Below, in pieces: positions 15,172-23,539 of a DNA stretch of 64,000 nucleotides. Both the position numbers and the translations under genes were made by a program. The stretch covers positions 84,745 to 148,744 of the forward strand of contig CANMQJ010000016.1 in the NCBI GenBank assembly GCA_947500005.1, given 5' to 3'. The notes under the pieces are model-generated. The model was not told the origin of the DNA, ran no database searches, and saw only the letters and a program-made list of their open reading frames with translations. Numbering within the stretch: the first letter of the stretch is position 1; each line of letters opens with the position of its first letter. This DNA comes from an uncultured Paracoccaceae bacterium. GTDB lineage: Bacteria > Pseudomonadota > Alphaproteobacteria > Rhodobacterales > Rhodobacteraceae.

Positions 15172-16185
15172 CTAGCGCGACACAGGCGGGGGGCCCGCGC
15201 TGTCACGCCGGATGAACTCGATCTCGATCACGTCGGACGGCCCTGTGCGGGTGCCGGTCTCGATCATGTCCAGCAGCAACTCGGCCGCGCGGATGCCGAT
15301 CTGCGTGCGCGGCTGGCGGATGGTGGTGAGCGCCGGGCTCAGGTGCTGGACGATCTCGATATTGTCGAACCCCACGATGGACAGTTCGCGCGGCACATGG
15401 ATTCCCGCCCGTTGGACCGCGCCGAGGAAGCCCACCGCCATCTCGTCCGAGGAAAAGAACAATGCCGTCGGGCGATCCTTCATCGCCAGCCAGACCCGTG
15501 CCGCCGCCGCTCCGGAATCCATGCTGAAATCGCCCTCGAGGATCCAGTCCTCGCGCAGCGGCAAGCCGACCGAGACCATCGCCTCGCGAAAACCTCTCAG
15601 CCGCTCCTCGGTCAGGACATTGCCGCGCGGCCCGGTGACATGACCGATGGCGCGATGGCCGAGCTGCGCGAAATGGCCAACCGCCATCGCCGCGCCCCGC
15701 CCGTTCTCGACCCGGACCGAGGGCAGGTCGCGCCCCATCCACTCGCAGGCCATCACCACCGGCGGGCGGCCCGGGTGCTCCAGCGCATCCGGCGAGAGCG
15801 AGCCGTCGAGCAGCACCAGCCCGTCCGCCTGGCCCGAGGTCAGGTAATGCGCCAACAACTGGTCGGGATCCGGCCCCGACTGGGTATCGGCGATCAACAT
15901 CCCGTATTGCGCGGGGGTCAGGACCGAGGCCAGCCCGGCAAGGATCTGCGAGAAGAACGGGTTGGCGATGTTGGGCAGCAGCACGATCACCGACCCGGTG
16001 CGCTGCCGCCGCAGGTTCGAGGCGGTGGTGTTGACACGGTATCCAGTCTCGGCGACGGCGTTCAGAACCGCCTCCCGAGTCGCGGCCGCAACCACCGAGG
16101 GCTTGGACAGCGTCCGGCTGACGGTCGCGGTCGAGACGCCCGCGGCCTTTGCAACATCTTGAATCGTGGCGATCTTTCGGTCCAT
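15172..16185 (-). CDS. LacI family transcriptional repressor of the sugar operon
   Basis: 337 residues from the ATG at 16185; a longer frame upstream would run through the operators. The N-terminal helix-turn-helix TIQDVAKAAGVSTATVSRTL and hinge helix region are typical of LacI/GalR. The remainder is a periplasmic-binding-protein-like sensor domain (SVIVLLPNIANPFFSQIL; DRPTALFFSSDEMAVGFL; VGFDNIEIVQHLSPALTTI). It is divergent from the sugar operon, with two LacI-type operators in the shared 130-bp intergenic region, so it most likely represses the operon and possibly itself. The inducer is unknown. Confidence 0.92.
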   Translation of the reverse strand: MDRKIATIQDVAKAAGVSTATVSRTLSKPSVVAAATREAVLNAVAETGYRVNTTASNLRRQRTGSVIVLLPNIANPFFSQILAGLASVLTPAQYGMLIADTQSGPDPDQLLAHYLTSGQADGLVLLDGSLSPDALEHPGRPPVVMACEWMGRDLPSVRVENGRGAAMAVGHFAQLGHRAIGHVTGPRGNVLTEERLRGFREAMVSVGLPLREDWILEGDFSMDSGAAAARVWLAMKDRPTALFFSSDEMAVGFLGAVQRAGIHVPRELSIVGFDNIEIVQHLSPALTTIRQPRTQIGIRAAELLLDMIETGTRTGPSDVIEIEFIRRDSAGPPPVSR

Positions 16186-16229
16186 TCCATCCCCTCTTGA
16201 ACGGTCAGAATGGCCTGCGAGAAAGTTCT

Positions 16230-16275
16230 TGTAAACGATTTCATTCTTTGTCACCCTCTCTTGCAAACGATTACA
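16230..16275. promoter_or_regulatory. Two LacI-type operators, 32 bp apart
   Basis: TGTAAACGATTTCA (16230-16243) and TGCAAACGATTACA (16262-16275) both contain the AANCGNTT core of LacI/GalR sites within near-palindromes. The centres (CpG) are 32 bp apart, three helical turns, allowing two dimers on one DNA face. They lie between the divergent repressor gene and the isomerase gene, so they probably control both. Confidence 0.8.
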
Positions 16276-16276
16276 T

Positions 16277-16303
16277 GCGTGCCGAGGGAGGAAATCGGCA
16301 CGC
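16277..16303 (+). promoter_or_regulatory. Leader hairpin with SD-like loop before the sugar operon
   Basis: Perfect 9-bp stem GCGTGCCGA (16277-16285) / TCGGCACGC (16295-16303) with a 9-nt loop GGGAGGAAA that mimics a ribosome site. The true ribosome site GGGAGGA follows directly (16304-16310), 5 bp before the GTG-containing junction and start at 16316. The loop could hold a standby ribosome or shield the 5' end. Confidence 0.45.
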
Positions 16304-16315
16304 GGGAGGACTGCC

Positions 16316-17371
16316 GTGAAAACGATCAAGGGACCCGCCCTCTTTCTTGCGCAATTCGCAGGCGACGCCGCGCCTTTCGACAGCTGGGCGGGGATCACCC
16401 GATGGGCGGCGGAATGCGGCTACGAAGGCGCGCAGGTGCCCAGCTGGGATGCGCGGCTGATCAACCTCGACAAGGCCGCCGAGAGCAAGGGCTATTGCGA
16501 TGACTGGGCGGGGCAGGCCCGCGAGAACGGCGTCGCGGTGACCGAGCTTTCCTGCCACCTGCAAGGCCAGCTTGTCGCGGTGCACCCCGCCTATGACGCG
16601 GCTTTCGACGGGTTCGCCGATCCATCCGTGCGCGGCGACCCGCGCGGGCGGCAGGACTGGGCGGTCGACCAGGTCCGCAAGGCGATCCGCGCCTCGGCCA
16701 ATCTGGGCCTGACGGCTCTGCCGACGTTTTCGGGCGCCCTGGCCTGGCCCTATGCCTATCCCTGGCCGCAGCGGCCCGCCGGACTGGTCGAGATGGCCTT
16801 CGACGAGTTGGCCCGGCGCTGGCGGCCGCTGCTGGATCTTGCCGACGAGAATGGCGTCTCTCTCTGCTACGAGATCCATCCCGGCGAGGACCTGCATGAC
16901 GGCGCCAGCTTCGAGATGTTTCTCGAACGGGTAAACGAACATCCGCGCGCCATGATGCTCTACGATCCCAGCCATTATGTGCTGCAATGCCTCGATTACC
17001 TCGACAATCTGGACATCTACGCCGAACGGATCGGCGCCTTTCACGTCAAGGATGCCGAGTTCAACCCGACCGGGCGGCAGGGTGTCTATGGCGGCTTTCA
17101 GCCCTGGGTGAACCGGGCCGGGCGGTTCCGCTCGCTGGGCGACGGGCAGGTGGATTTCGGCGCGGTCTTCTCGAAACTCGCCGCGATGGACTTCGACGGC
17201 TGGGCCGTCGTGGAATGGGAATGCGCGCTCAAGCACCCCGAGGACGGCGCGCGCGAGGGGGCGCAATTCGTCCGCGATCACATCATCCGCGTGACGCCCC
17301 ATGCCTTCGACGATTTCGCGGCCGGCAGCACGGACGAGGCCGCCAACCGCCGGATGCTGGGGCTGACATGA
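16316..17371 (+). CDS. Sugar phosphate isomerase/epimerase (TIM-barrel, AP endonuclease 2 family)
   Basis: 351 residues of xylose-isomerase-like TIM-barrel sequence. Likely metal ligands are visible: Glu in CYEIHPGED, Asp/His in LYDPSHYVLQ, FHVKDAEF, and Glu in VVEWECALK. The family includes inosose isomerases, 3-keto-sugar epimerases and hydroxypyruvate isomerases, so the exact substrate cannot be named. It starts the operon and its stop overlaps the next start (ATGA). Partnering with a Gfo/Idh/MocA dehydrogenase suggests an oxidised sugar or cyclitol intermediate. Confidence 0.85.
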   Translation: MKTIKGPALFLAQFAGDAAPFDSWAGITRWAAECGYEGAQVPSWDARLINLDKAAESKGYCDDWAGQARENGVAVTELSCHLQGQLVAVHPAYDAAFDGFADPSVRGDPRGRQDWAVDQVRKAIRASANLGLTALPTFSGALAWPYAYPWPQRPAGLVEMAFDELARRWRPLLDLADENGVSLCYEIHPGEDLHDGASFEMFLERVNEHPRAMMLYDPSHYVLQCLDYLDNLDIYAERIGAFHVKDAEFNPTGRQGVYGGFQPWVNRAGRFRSLGDGQVDFGAVFSKLAAMDFDGWAVVEWECALKHPEDGAREGAQFVRDHIIRVTPHAFDDFAAGSTDEAANRRMLGLT

Positions 17372-18525
17372 GCCGATTTGCCGACAGGACGGGCCCGATC
17401 CGGCTGGGCATGGTGGGCGGCGGCCAGGGCGCCATGATCGGTGCCGTGCACCGGATCGCCGCGCGCCTCGACGGCCGGTTCGAGCTTGTCGCCGGCGCGC
17501 TCTCCTCGACCGGGGACAAGGCGCTGGCCTCTGCCGCCGCGATCGGGCTTTCGCCCGAACGCTCCTATACAGACCATGTCGCGATGGCCCGGCGCGAGGC
17601 CCGGCTCAAGGACGGGATCGAGGCGGTCGCAATCACCGTGCCCAACCACATGCACCTGCCTGTCGCGCGCGAATTCCTGAAACGCGGCATCCATGTCATC
17701 TGTGACAAGCCGCTCACCGGAACGCTTGCAGATGCAAAAAAGATGCGCGCGGCGGCCGAGAAATCCGACGCCCTGTTCATCCTGACGCATAATTACACCG
17801 GCTATCCGCTGATCCGCGAGGCAAGGGCGCGGATCGACCGCGGCGATCTGGGTCAGATCCGGCTGGTGCAGGTGGAATACGCCCAGGACTGGCTGGCCGA
17901 GGCACCGGCGCCGGACAACAAGCAGGCCGAATGGCGCACCGATCCCGCGAAAAGCGGGGCGGGCGGGGCGACCGGCGATATCGGCACCCATGCCTGGAAT
18001 CTCCTGCGCTTCGTCACCGGGCTGGCGCCCGAGGCGATTGCCGCCGATCTGCAAAGCTTCGTCCCCGGCCGCGCGCTGGACGACAACGCGCATGTGATGC
18101 TGCGCTTCAAGGGCGGCGCGCGCGGAATGCTCTGGTGCAGCCAGGTTGCGGCGGGCGAGGAAAACAACCTCTCCCTGCGGGTCTATGGCACCAAGGCCGG
18201 GCTGGAATGGCGGCAGGAAAACCCGAACGAATTGCGCGTGACGCCCCGGGGCGGGTCCACGACGATCATCACGCGCGGGTCCGCAGACACCACAGACGGG
18301 TCGCGCCGCCTGACCCGCGTGCCGCCCGGCCATCCCGAAGGGTTCCTGGAAGCCTTCGCAAATATCTACGGCGAGGCCGCCGAGGCGATCCGCGCGGCGC
18401 GCACGGGCGCCCCCCTGCCCGAGGGCGTCACCTTTCCGACCCTTGCGGACGGGATCGAGGGCGTAAGCTTCGTGGAGGCCTGCGTGCGCTCCTCGAAACG
18501 CAATGCGGCCTGGGTGACGCCATGA
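17368..18525 (+). CDS. Gfo/Idh/MocA family NAD(P)-dependent sugar dehydrogenase
   Basis: 385 residues from the ATG overlapping the previous stop. The N-terminal Rossmann loop is LGMVGGGQGAMIG; the family motif is HVICDKPLTGTLADA with the catalytic Lys of the E/D-K-P motif. The GATGDIGTHAWNLLRF segment supplies the catalytic Asp and His of the C-terminal alpha/beta domain. Such enzymes oxidise hydroxyls of glucosides, inositols or anhydrosugars. Overlapping junctions on both sides indicate tight coupling with the isomerase and transporter. Confidence 0.88.
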   Translation: MSRFADRTGPIRLGMVGGGQGAMIGAVHRIAARLDGRFELVAGALSSTGDKALASAAAIGLSPERSYTDHVAMARREARLKDGIEAVAITVPNHMHLPVAREFLKRGIHVICDKPLTGTLADAKKMRAAAEKSDALFILTHNYTGYPLIREARARIDRGDLGQIRLVQVEYAQDWLAEAPAPDNKQAEWRTDPAKSGAGGATGDIGTHAWNLLRFVTGLAPEAIAADLQSFVPGRALDDNAHVMLRFKGGARGMLWCSQVAAGEENNLSLRVYGTKAGLEWRQENPNELRVTPRGGSTTIITRGSADTTDGSRRLTRVPPGHPEGFLEAFANIYGEAAEAIRAARTGAPLPEGVTFPTLADGIEGVSFVEACVRSSKRNAAWVTP

Positions 18526-20021
18526 GCGCGGTTCTCGAAGCGCGCGGGGTCACCCGCTCCTTCGGCCCGATCCGGGTGCTGCACGGCATCGATTTCGCGC
18601 TGCTCCCGGGCGAGGTGCACGCGCTGATCGGCGAGAACGGCGCGGGCAAGTCCACGATGATGAAGATCCTTGGCGGATACCTGTCGCCGACCGAGGGCGA
18701 GCTGCTGCTCGATGGCCAGCCCGTCCGCTTTGCCGACCAGCGCGACGCCGAAAGCGCGGGCATCCTGATGATCCACCAGGAATTCAACCTCGCCCTGCAA
18801 CTGACGGTCGAGGAGAATCTCTTCCTCGGCCGCGAGAAACGGCGCGGTATCTTCCTCGACAAGGCCGCGATGCGGGACGAGGCGCGCGACCTGCTGGCCC
18901 GGCTCGACTGCCATGTGAACCCGCGCGCGCGCATCCGCGACCTGTCGGTTCCTGACCGGCAGATGGTCGAGATCGCCCGCGCAATCGGGCGCAACGCGCG
19001 CGTCCTGATCATGGATGAACCGACCGCCGTCCTCACCGGCCGCGAAACCGACGTGCTGCTGGGCCAGATCGAGCGGCTCAGGGCGCAGGGCACGGCAATT
19101 CTCTACACGTCACACAAGCTCGACGAGATCGCCCGCATCGCCGACCGGGTCACTGTCCTGCGCGACGGCAGCCATATCACCACCCGCCCGGCCAAGGGCT
19201 TTACCGAACATGGCATGGCCGAGGCGATGGTGGGGCGCGAACTGTCGGACCTCTTTCCGCCCAAGCCCGTCGCGGGCGACGACATCGTGCTGGAGGTCGA
19301 GAGCCTGACCGTTCCGGGCAAGGTGCGCGACGCCTCCTTCTCCCTGCGCAGGGGCGAAGTGCTGGGCTTTGCCGGGCTGGTCGGATCCGGCCGGACCGAG
19401 CTGATGGAGGCGATCGTGGGCCTGCGCCCCGCGACCGGAGCCGTGCGCGTCAACGGCAAGCCGCTGGCGGCGGGCTCGGTTCTGGCCGCGCGCAAGGCGG
19501 GGCTGGTCTACCTGACCGAGGACCGCAAGGAAAAGGGCCTGCTGCTGGGCAAATCGCTGACCGAGAACCTGACCCTTCTGGCGCTCGACCGGTTCGGCAC
19601 GCTCACCATCGACAAGCGGGCCGAGGACAAGGCGCTGACCCGCGCGATTTCCGACTTCGACATCCGCGTCAAGGACCGCGGCATGACCGCGGGCAGCCTG
19701 TCGGGAGGCAACCAGCAAAAGCTGCTGCTGGCCAAGACCATGCTGGCCGAACCCCAGATCGTCATCATAGACGAGCCGACGCGCGGCATCGACATCGGCA
19801 CCAAGCAGCAGATCTACGATTTCATCGCCGCCCTCGCGGCGCAGGGCAAGAGCGTGATCGTCGTCTCCTCGGAACTGGCCGAGGTGATCGGCCTGGCCGA
19901 CCGCGTGATCGTGATGGGCAGGGGCCACATCGCGGGCGAACTGACCGGCGACGCCATCACCGAGGACGCCATCCTGCGCCGCGCCATGGGCGTCGGCGAA
20001 CTGACCGGAGCAAGCGCATGA
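18522..20021 (+). CDS. Sugar ABC transporter ATP-binding protein, two NBDs (RbsA/XylG type)
   Basis: 499 residues with two tandem nucleotide-binding domains, as in ribose-type importers. NBD1: Walker A GENGAGKSTM, degenerate signature LSVPDRQMVEIARAI, Walker B VLIMDEPTAVLT. NBD2: GLVGSGRTELME in place of a canonical Walker A, signature LSGGNQQKLLLAKTM, Walker B IVIIDEPTRGIDIG. This asymmetry is normal for CUT2 importers. It overlaps its neighbours by ATGA on both sides. It energises uptake through the permease encoded next. Confidence 0.95.
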   Translation: MSAVLEARGVTRSFGPIRVLHGIDFALLPGEVHALIGENGAGKSTMMKILGGYLSPTEGELLLDGQPVRFADQRDAESAGILMIHQEFNLALQLTVEENLFLGREKRRGIFLDKAAMRDEARDLLARLDCHVNPRARIRDLSVPDRQMVEIARAIGRNARVLIMDEPTAVLTGRETDVLLGQIERLRAQGTAILYTSHKLDEIARIADRVTVLRDGSHITTRPAKGFTEHGMAEAMVGRELSDLFPPKPVAGDDIVLEVESLTVPGKVRDASFSLRRGEVLGFAGLVGSGRTELMEAIVGLRPATGAVRVNGKPLAAGSVLAARKAGLVYLTEDRKEKGLLLGKSLTENLTLLALDRFGTLTIDKRAEDKALTRAISDFDIRVKDRGMTAGSLSGGNQQKLLLAKTMLAEPQIVIIDEPTRGIDIGTKQQIYDFIAALAAQGKSVIVVSSELAEVIGLADRVIVMGRGHIAGELTGDAITEDAILRRAMGVGELTGASA

Positions 20022-21022
20022 CCGACACCACCGGCGAGACGACCGCAGGTCCGCGCCGCCCCCGCCTCAACCTGCACGTATTGGGGCCGGTGCTGGCGCT
20101 GATCGCGCTCATCATTCTCGGCGCCTCGCTCAACAGCAATTTCCTGAGCTACGGCAACGTCACCAACGTTCTGGCCCGCTCGGCCTTCATCGGCATCATC
20201 GCCGTCGGCATGACCTTCGTCATCACCGCGGGCGGCATCGACCTGTCGGTGGGATCGATGGCGGCCTTTGTCGCGGGGGTGATGATCCTGGCCATGAACG
20301 CGATGATCCCGACACTGGGCATCGGGGTGCCGCTGATCGTGGCGGGCATGACGGTGGCGCTGCTGGCCGGGCTGGGGGCGGGGCTCATCAACGGGTTCCT
20401 GATATCCAAGGTGGGTATCGAGGCCTTCATCGTCACCCTGGGCTCGATGGGGATCTACCGTTCGCTCACCACATGGCTGGCCGATGGCGGCACGCTCTCG
20501 CTCGATTTCGACGCCCGCAGTTTCTATCGCCCCGTCTATTACGATGGCATCCTGGGCATCGCCTGGCCGATCATCGTCTTCGCCCTGGTCGCGATCCTGG
20601 GCGAACTCGCGATGCGCAAGACGCCCTTCGGCCGTCATTGCGCCGCGCTCGGCGCGAACGAACAGGTGGCGCGCTATTCGGCGGTCAAGGTCGATCGGGT
20701 GCGCATGGCGACCTATGTCCTGCTGGGCATGCTCGTGGGCGTCGCCACCATCATGTATGTCCCCCGCCTGGGCTCGGCCTCGGGTTCCACCGGCGTCTTG
20801 TGGGAGCTCGAGGCCATCGCCGCCGTCATCATCGGCGGCACCGTCCTCAAGGGCGGGTTCGGCCGGGTCTGGGGCACCGTGGTCGGCGTTCTGATCCTCA
20901 GCCTGATCGACAACATCCTGAACCTCGCCTCGATCGTCAGCCCGTATCTCAACGGCGCGATCCAGGGCGTCATCGTCATTCTCGCTGTGGTCCTGCAGCG
21001 GGAAGGAAAGTCCGCCGACTGA
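20018..21022 (+). CDS. Sugar ABC transporter permease (RbsC/CUT2 type)
   Basis: 334 residues, about ten hydrophobic segments, BPD_transp_2 family. Family landmarks: IAVGMTFVITAGGIDLSVGSM (about residues 64-84), GLINGFLISK, and the C-terminal GGTVLKGGFGRVWGTVVGVL. The start overlaps the ATPase stop codon. It forms the channel for the sugar bound by the downstream periplasmic protein. Confidence 0.95.
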   Translation: MTDTTGETTAGPRRPRLNLHVLGPVLALIALIILGASLNSNFLSYGNVTNVLARSAFIGIIAVGMTFVITAGGIDLSVGSMAAFVAGVMILAMNAMIPTLGIGVPLIVAGMTVALLAGLGAGLINGFLISKVGIEAFIVTLGSMGIYRSLTTWLADGGTLSLDFDARSFYRPVYYDGILGIAWPIIVFALVAILGELAMRKTPFGRHCAALGANEQVARYSAVKVDRVRMATYVLLGMLVGVATIMYVPRLGSASGSTGVLWELEAIAAVIIGGTVLKGGFGRVWGTVVGVLILSLIDNILNLASIVSPYLNGAIQGVIVILAVVLQREGKSAD

Positions 21023-21046
21023 GCGGCAAACACGGGAGGAAACGCA

Positions 21047-22000
21047 ATGAAACGCAGAGATATCTTCAAGGGCGCGGCACTCGGCCTCGCACTGGCCGCG
21101 GCCGGCCCCGCGCTGGCGCAAGACACCAAGGTGATCGGTGTCGCCATCCCCTCGGCCACGCATGGCTTCATGGGTGGGCTGAACTATCACGCGCAGGCCG
21201 CCATCGAACGGCTGGAGGAGACCTATCCCCAGCTCGACTTCGTGCTGGCCACCGCGGGCGATGCAGGCAAGATGGTCAACGACATCGAGGACATGGTCGC
21301 CACCCGCAACATCTCGGCCCTGGTGGTGCTGCCCTTCGAATCCGAACCGCTGACCTCACCGGTGCAGGCGGTCAAGGAGCAGGGCATCTGGGTCACCGTG
21401 GTCGATCGCGGCCTCTCGGTCGAGGGGATCGAGGATCTCTACGTCGCGGGCGACAATCCCGGCTTCGGCCGCGTCGCGGGCGAGTATTTCGCCGAGAACC
21501 TCGGCGACGGCGACAATATCGTCGTGCTGCGCGGCATTCCCACCACGCTCGACAACGAGCGCGTCGATGCCTTCACCGCCGCGATCGATGGCTCGGGCAT
21601 CAACGTTCTCGACATGCAGCACGGCAACTGGAACCGCGACGACGCCTTCAACGTGATGCAGGATTTCCTGTCCAAGTATGACGACATCGACGCGGTCTGG
21701 GCCGCCGATGACGACATGGCCGTCGGCGTGCTCGAGGCGATCGACCAGGCCGGCCGGAATGACGAGATGTGGGTCGTCGGCGGCGCCGGGATGAAGCAGA
21801 TCATCAAGCGCATGATGGATGGCGACCCGATGCTGCCCGTCAACGTGACCTACCCGCCCGCGCAGATCGCTACCGCGATCGAGCTGACGGCGCTGGGCCT
21901 CGTATCGGACACGCCGGTGGCGGGCCGGTTCATCATCGGCAGCCAGCGGATCACCCCCGAGAACGCCGAGCAGTACTACTTCCCCGACAGCCCGTTCTGA
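21047..22000 (+). CDS. Periplasmic sugar-binding protein (RbsB type) with Tat-like signal
   Basis: 317 residues. The N-terminus MKRRDIFKGAALGLALAAAG resembles a twin-arginine signal (R-R-x-I-F-K) followed by a hydrophobic core and ALA-Q cleavage site near residue 24. The mature part is a Peripla_BP_4 sugar-binding fold (VAIPSATHGFMGGLNYHA; VWAADDDMAVGVLEAIDQAG). It is the substrate-recognition part of the ABC importer. The ligand is unknown; the family also binds ribose, xylose, inositol and others. A hairpin lies between it and glk. Confidence 0.92.
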   Translation: MKRRDIFKGAALGLALAAAGPALAQDTKVIGVAIPSATHGFMGGLNYHAQAAIERLEETYPQLDFVLATAGDAGKMVNDIEDMVATRNISALVVLPFESEPLTSPVQAVKEQGIWVTVVDRGLSVEGIEDLYVAGDNPGFGRVAGEYFAENLGDGDNIVVLRGIPTTLDNERVDAFTAAIDGSGINVLDMQHGNWNRDDAFNVMQDFLSKYDDIDAVWAADDDMAVGVLEAIDQAGRNDEMWVVGGAGMKQIIKRMMDGDPMLPVNVTYPPAQIATAIELTALGLVSDTPVAGRFIIGSQRITPENAEQYYFPDSPF

Positions 22001-22020
22001 TCCTATATGAGTGAAAGAGG

Positions 22021-22046
22021 CGGCCCGGCGCATCGCGTCCGGGCCG
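22021..22046 (+). terminator. Hairpin between binding-protein gene and glk
   Basis: CGGCCCGG (22021-22028) pairs with CCGGGCCG (22039-22046), a perfect 8-bp stem with a 10-nt loop, no T-run. Such hairpins after binding-protein genes commonly lower expression of the next gene or protect the upstream message. Confidence 0.55.
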
Positions 22047-22075
22047 TCCTGCGTTCCGCAGCAAGGGCCTTGCCT

Positions 22076-22930
22076 ATGACACGACTGGTCGCCGATATCG
22101 GGGGCACGAATGCCCGCCTCGCCGTCGCACGGGCGGGCGTGGTCCTTCCGGGATCGGAACGGCGCTATGCCAATGACGGTTTCGCGGGGTTCGAGGATCT
22201 GGCGGAGCGCTACCTCTCCCAGATCCATCCCGGCCCCTTGTCCGAGATCGTGGTGGCCGTCGCGGGCCCCGTGGGTCCGGGCACGGCGCGGCTGACAAAT
22301 CGCGGCTGGACCTTCGACGCGGAGGCGCTGTCGCGCCGCTTCGTCGCGCCGCGCGTGATGCTGATGAATGATCTGGCCGCGCTTGGGCAGGCGCTGGACT
22401 CGCTGGGCGAGGACGGGCTGATGACCATTTGCGAGGGCGACGCAACCGGCGGCACCCAGGCCCTGGTGGCCGGGATCGGCACCGGCTTCAATACCAGCCA
22501 CGTGCTGTATCGCGGCGCCGACGCCCGCTGCACGCGGGCCGAGTTCGGCCATGTCTCCCTGCCCCACCCTGTTGCCACGGCCCTGCACGAGCGGTTCGGC
22601 GACACGGCACCGGATTTCGCGACCGTCGAGGATTGCTTCTCGGGGCGCGGTTTCGCGCGGGTGAAAGCCGCTTGCGGCGCGGATGTCGTGGAGTTCTACG
22701 GACAACTGACCGGCCTGCTCGCGCGCGAGCTGCGGCTCGCCTTCATGCCCGATGCCGGGCTCTACTTCGCGGGCAGCGTGGCGCGAGCCATCCTGACGGG
22801 CGGTGGCGCCGGGGCCTTTGCGCGCGCCTTCCACGCGCCCACGCCCGTGCCGCTGGGCGCGCCACCCCCCGTGCGAATGATCATGGACGACATGGCCGCG
22901 CTCAAGGGCTGCGCCTCGGTCACTTTCTGA
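22076..22930 (+). CDS. glk: Glucokinase
   Basis: 284 residues from the ATG at 22076; a longer frame from 22007 would translate through the intergenic hairpin and adds a non-homologous N-terminus. The start VADIGGTNARLAV is the ATP-phosphate motif of the bacterial Glk family. MLMNDLAALGQAL supplies the catalytic Asp, and VAGIGTGFNTSHV and FGHVSLP match the glucose-binding region (the last with a shortened E-x-G-H motif). It phosphorylates glucose to glucose 6-phosphate. As last gene of the sugar operon it suggests that catabolism of the imported compound yields free glucose. Confidence 0.88.
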   Translation: MTRLVADIGGTNARLAVARAGVVLPGSERRYANDGFAGFEDLAERYLSQIHPGPLSEIVVAVAGPVGPGTARLTNRGWTFDAEALSRRFVAPRVMLMNDLAALGQALDSLGEDGLMTICEGDATGGTQALVAGIGTGFNTSHVLYRGADARCTRAEFGHVSLPHPVATALHERFGDTAPDFATVEDCFSGRGFARVKAACGADVVEFYGQLTGLLARELRLAFMPDAGLYFAGSVARAILTGGGAGAFARAFHAPTPVPLGAPPPVRMIMDDMAALKGCASVTF

Positions 22931-22933
22931 CGC

Positions 22934-23539
22934 TCACCACAGGGTCTGCGCTGCCCGCCGCGGCCATTCCAGGTCGTATTCCGCACCACCCTCGGCGCCA
23001 TCCGTCATCTCGGCTAGGATGTCGCCCGCGCTCGGCAGGTTCGCGCTCTCGTCCCCCGCCGTCCAGGTCCGGGCGCGCATCAAAGCGCGGGCGCACTGGA
23101 AATAGATCTCGCCGATCTCGACCACCGTGACCGTGGCGGGCTGCCGGCCCGCCTTCTCGAACCGCGTACGCAGATCGGCATCGGCCGTGAGGACCCCCCG
23201 CCCGTTCACCCGGACGCAATTCTCCGAGCCGGGCACCAGGAACAGAAGCGAGCAGCGCGGATCCCGCACGAGGTTGCGCAGCGCGTCCAGCCGGTTGTTG
23301 CCCCGCCAGTCCGGCAGCGCCAGCGTGCCGGGGTCAAGCTCCCTCACCACCGGTCCGTCATCGCCGCGCGGCGTGGCGTCGGTGCCCTCGGGGCCCACCG
23401 TCGACAGGATGCAAAGGCGCGACGCCATGATCCACCGCCGATAGGCCGGTGTCATCCGCCGCGCCACCTTGGACAAAGAGGCGGGCGGCGGCGTGCCATA
23501 ATGCGACTCCAGCGCCTCGACCGTCTCGATCCGCTCCAT
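22934..23539 (-). CDS. Pyridoxamine 5'-phosphate oxidase-like FMN-binding protein
   Basis: 201 residues. The ATG at 23539 overlaps the plsC stop (TGATG); a GTG one codon earlier is less likely. The split-barrel FMN fold is seen in ILSTVGPEGTDATPRGD, the strand LALPDWRGNNRLDALRNLV and CVRVNGRGVLTAD. This matches the MSMEG_1061-type PPOX family rather than true PdxH. The substrate is unknown. It is the last gene of the ftsE-ftsX-plsC-PPOX operon; it ends 3 bp from convergent glk. Confidence 0.85.
   Translation of the reverse strand: MERIETVEALESHYGTPPPASLSKVARRMTPAYRRWIMASRLCILSTVGPEGTDATPRGDDGPVVRELDPGTLALPDWRGNNRLDALRNLVRDPRCSLLFLVPGSENCVRVNGRGVLTADADLRTRFEKAGRQPATVTVVEIGEIYFQCARALMRARTWTAGDESANLPSAGDILAEMTDGAEGGAEYDLEWPRRAAQTLW

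Noticed and set aside
22007..22075. Earlier start for glucokinase
   Set aside because: Would translate through the hairpin after the binding-protein gene and precede the conserved VADIGGTN start by non-homologous residues.
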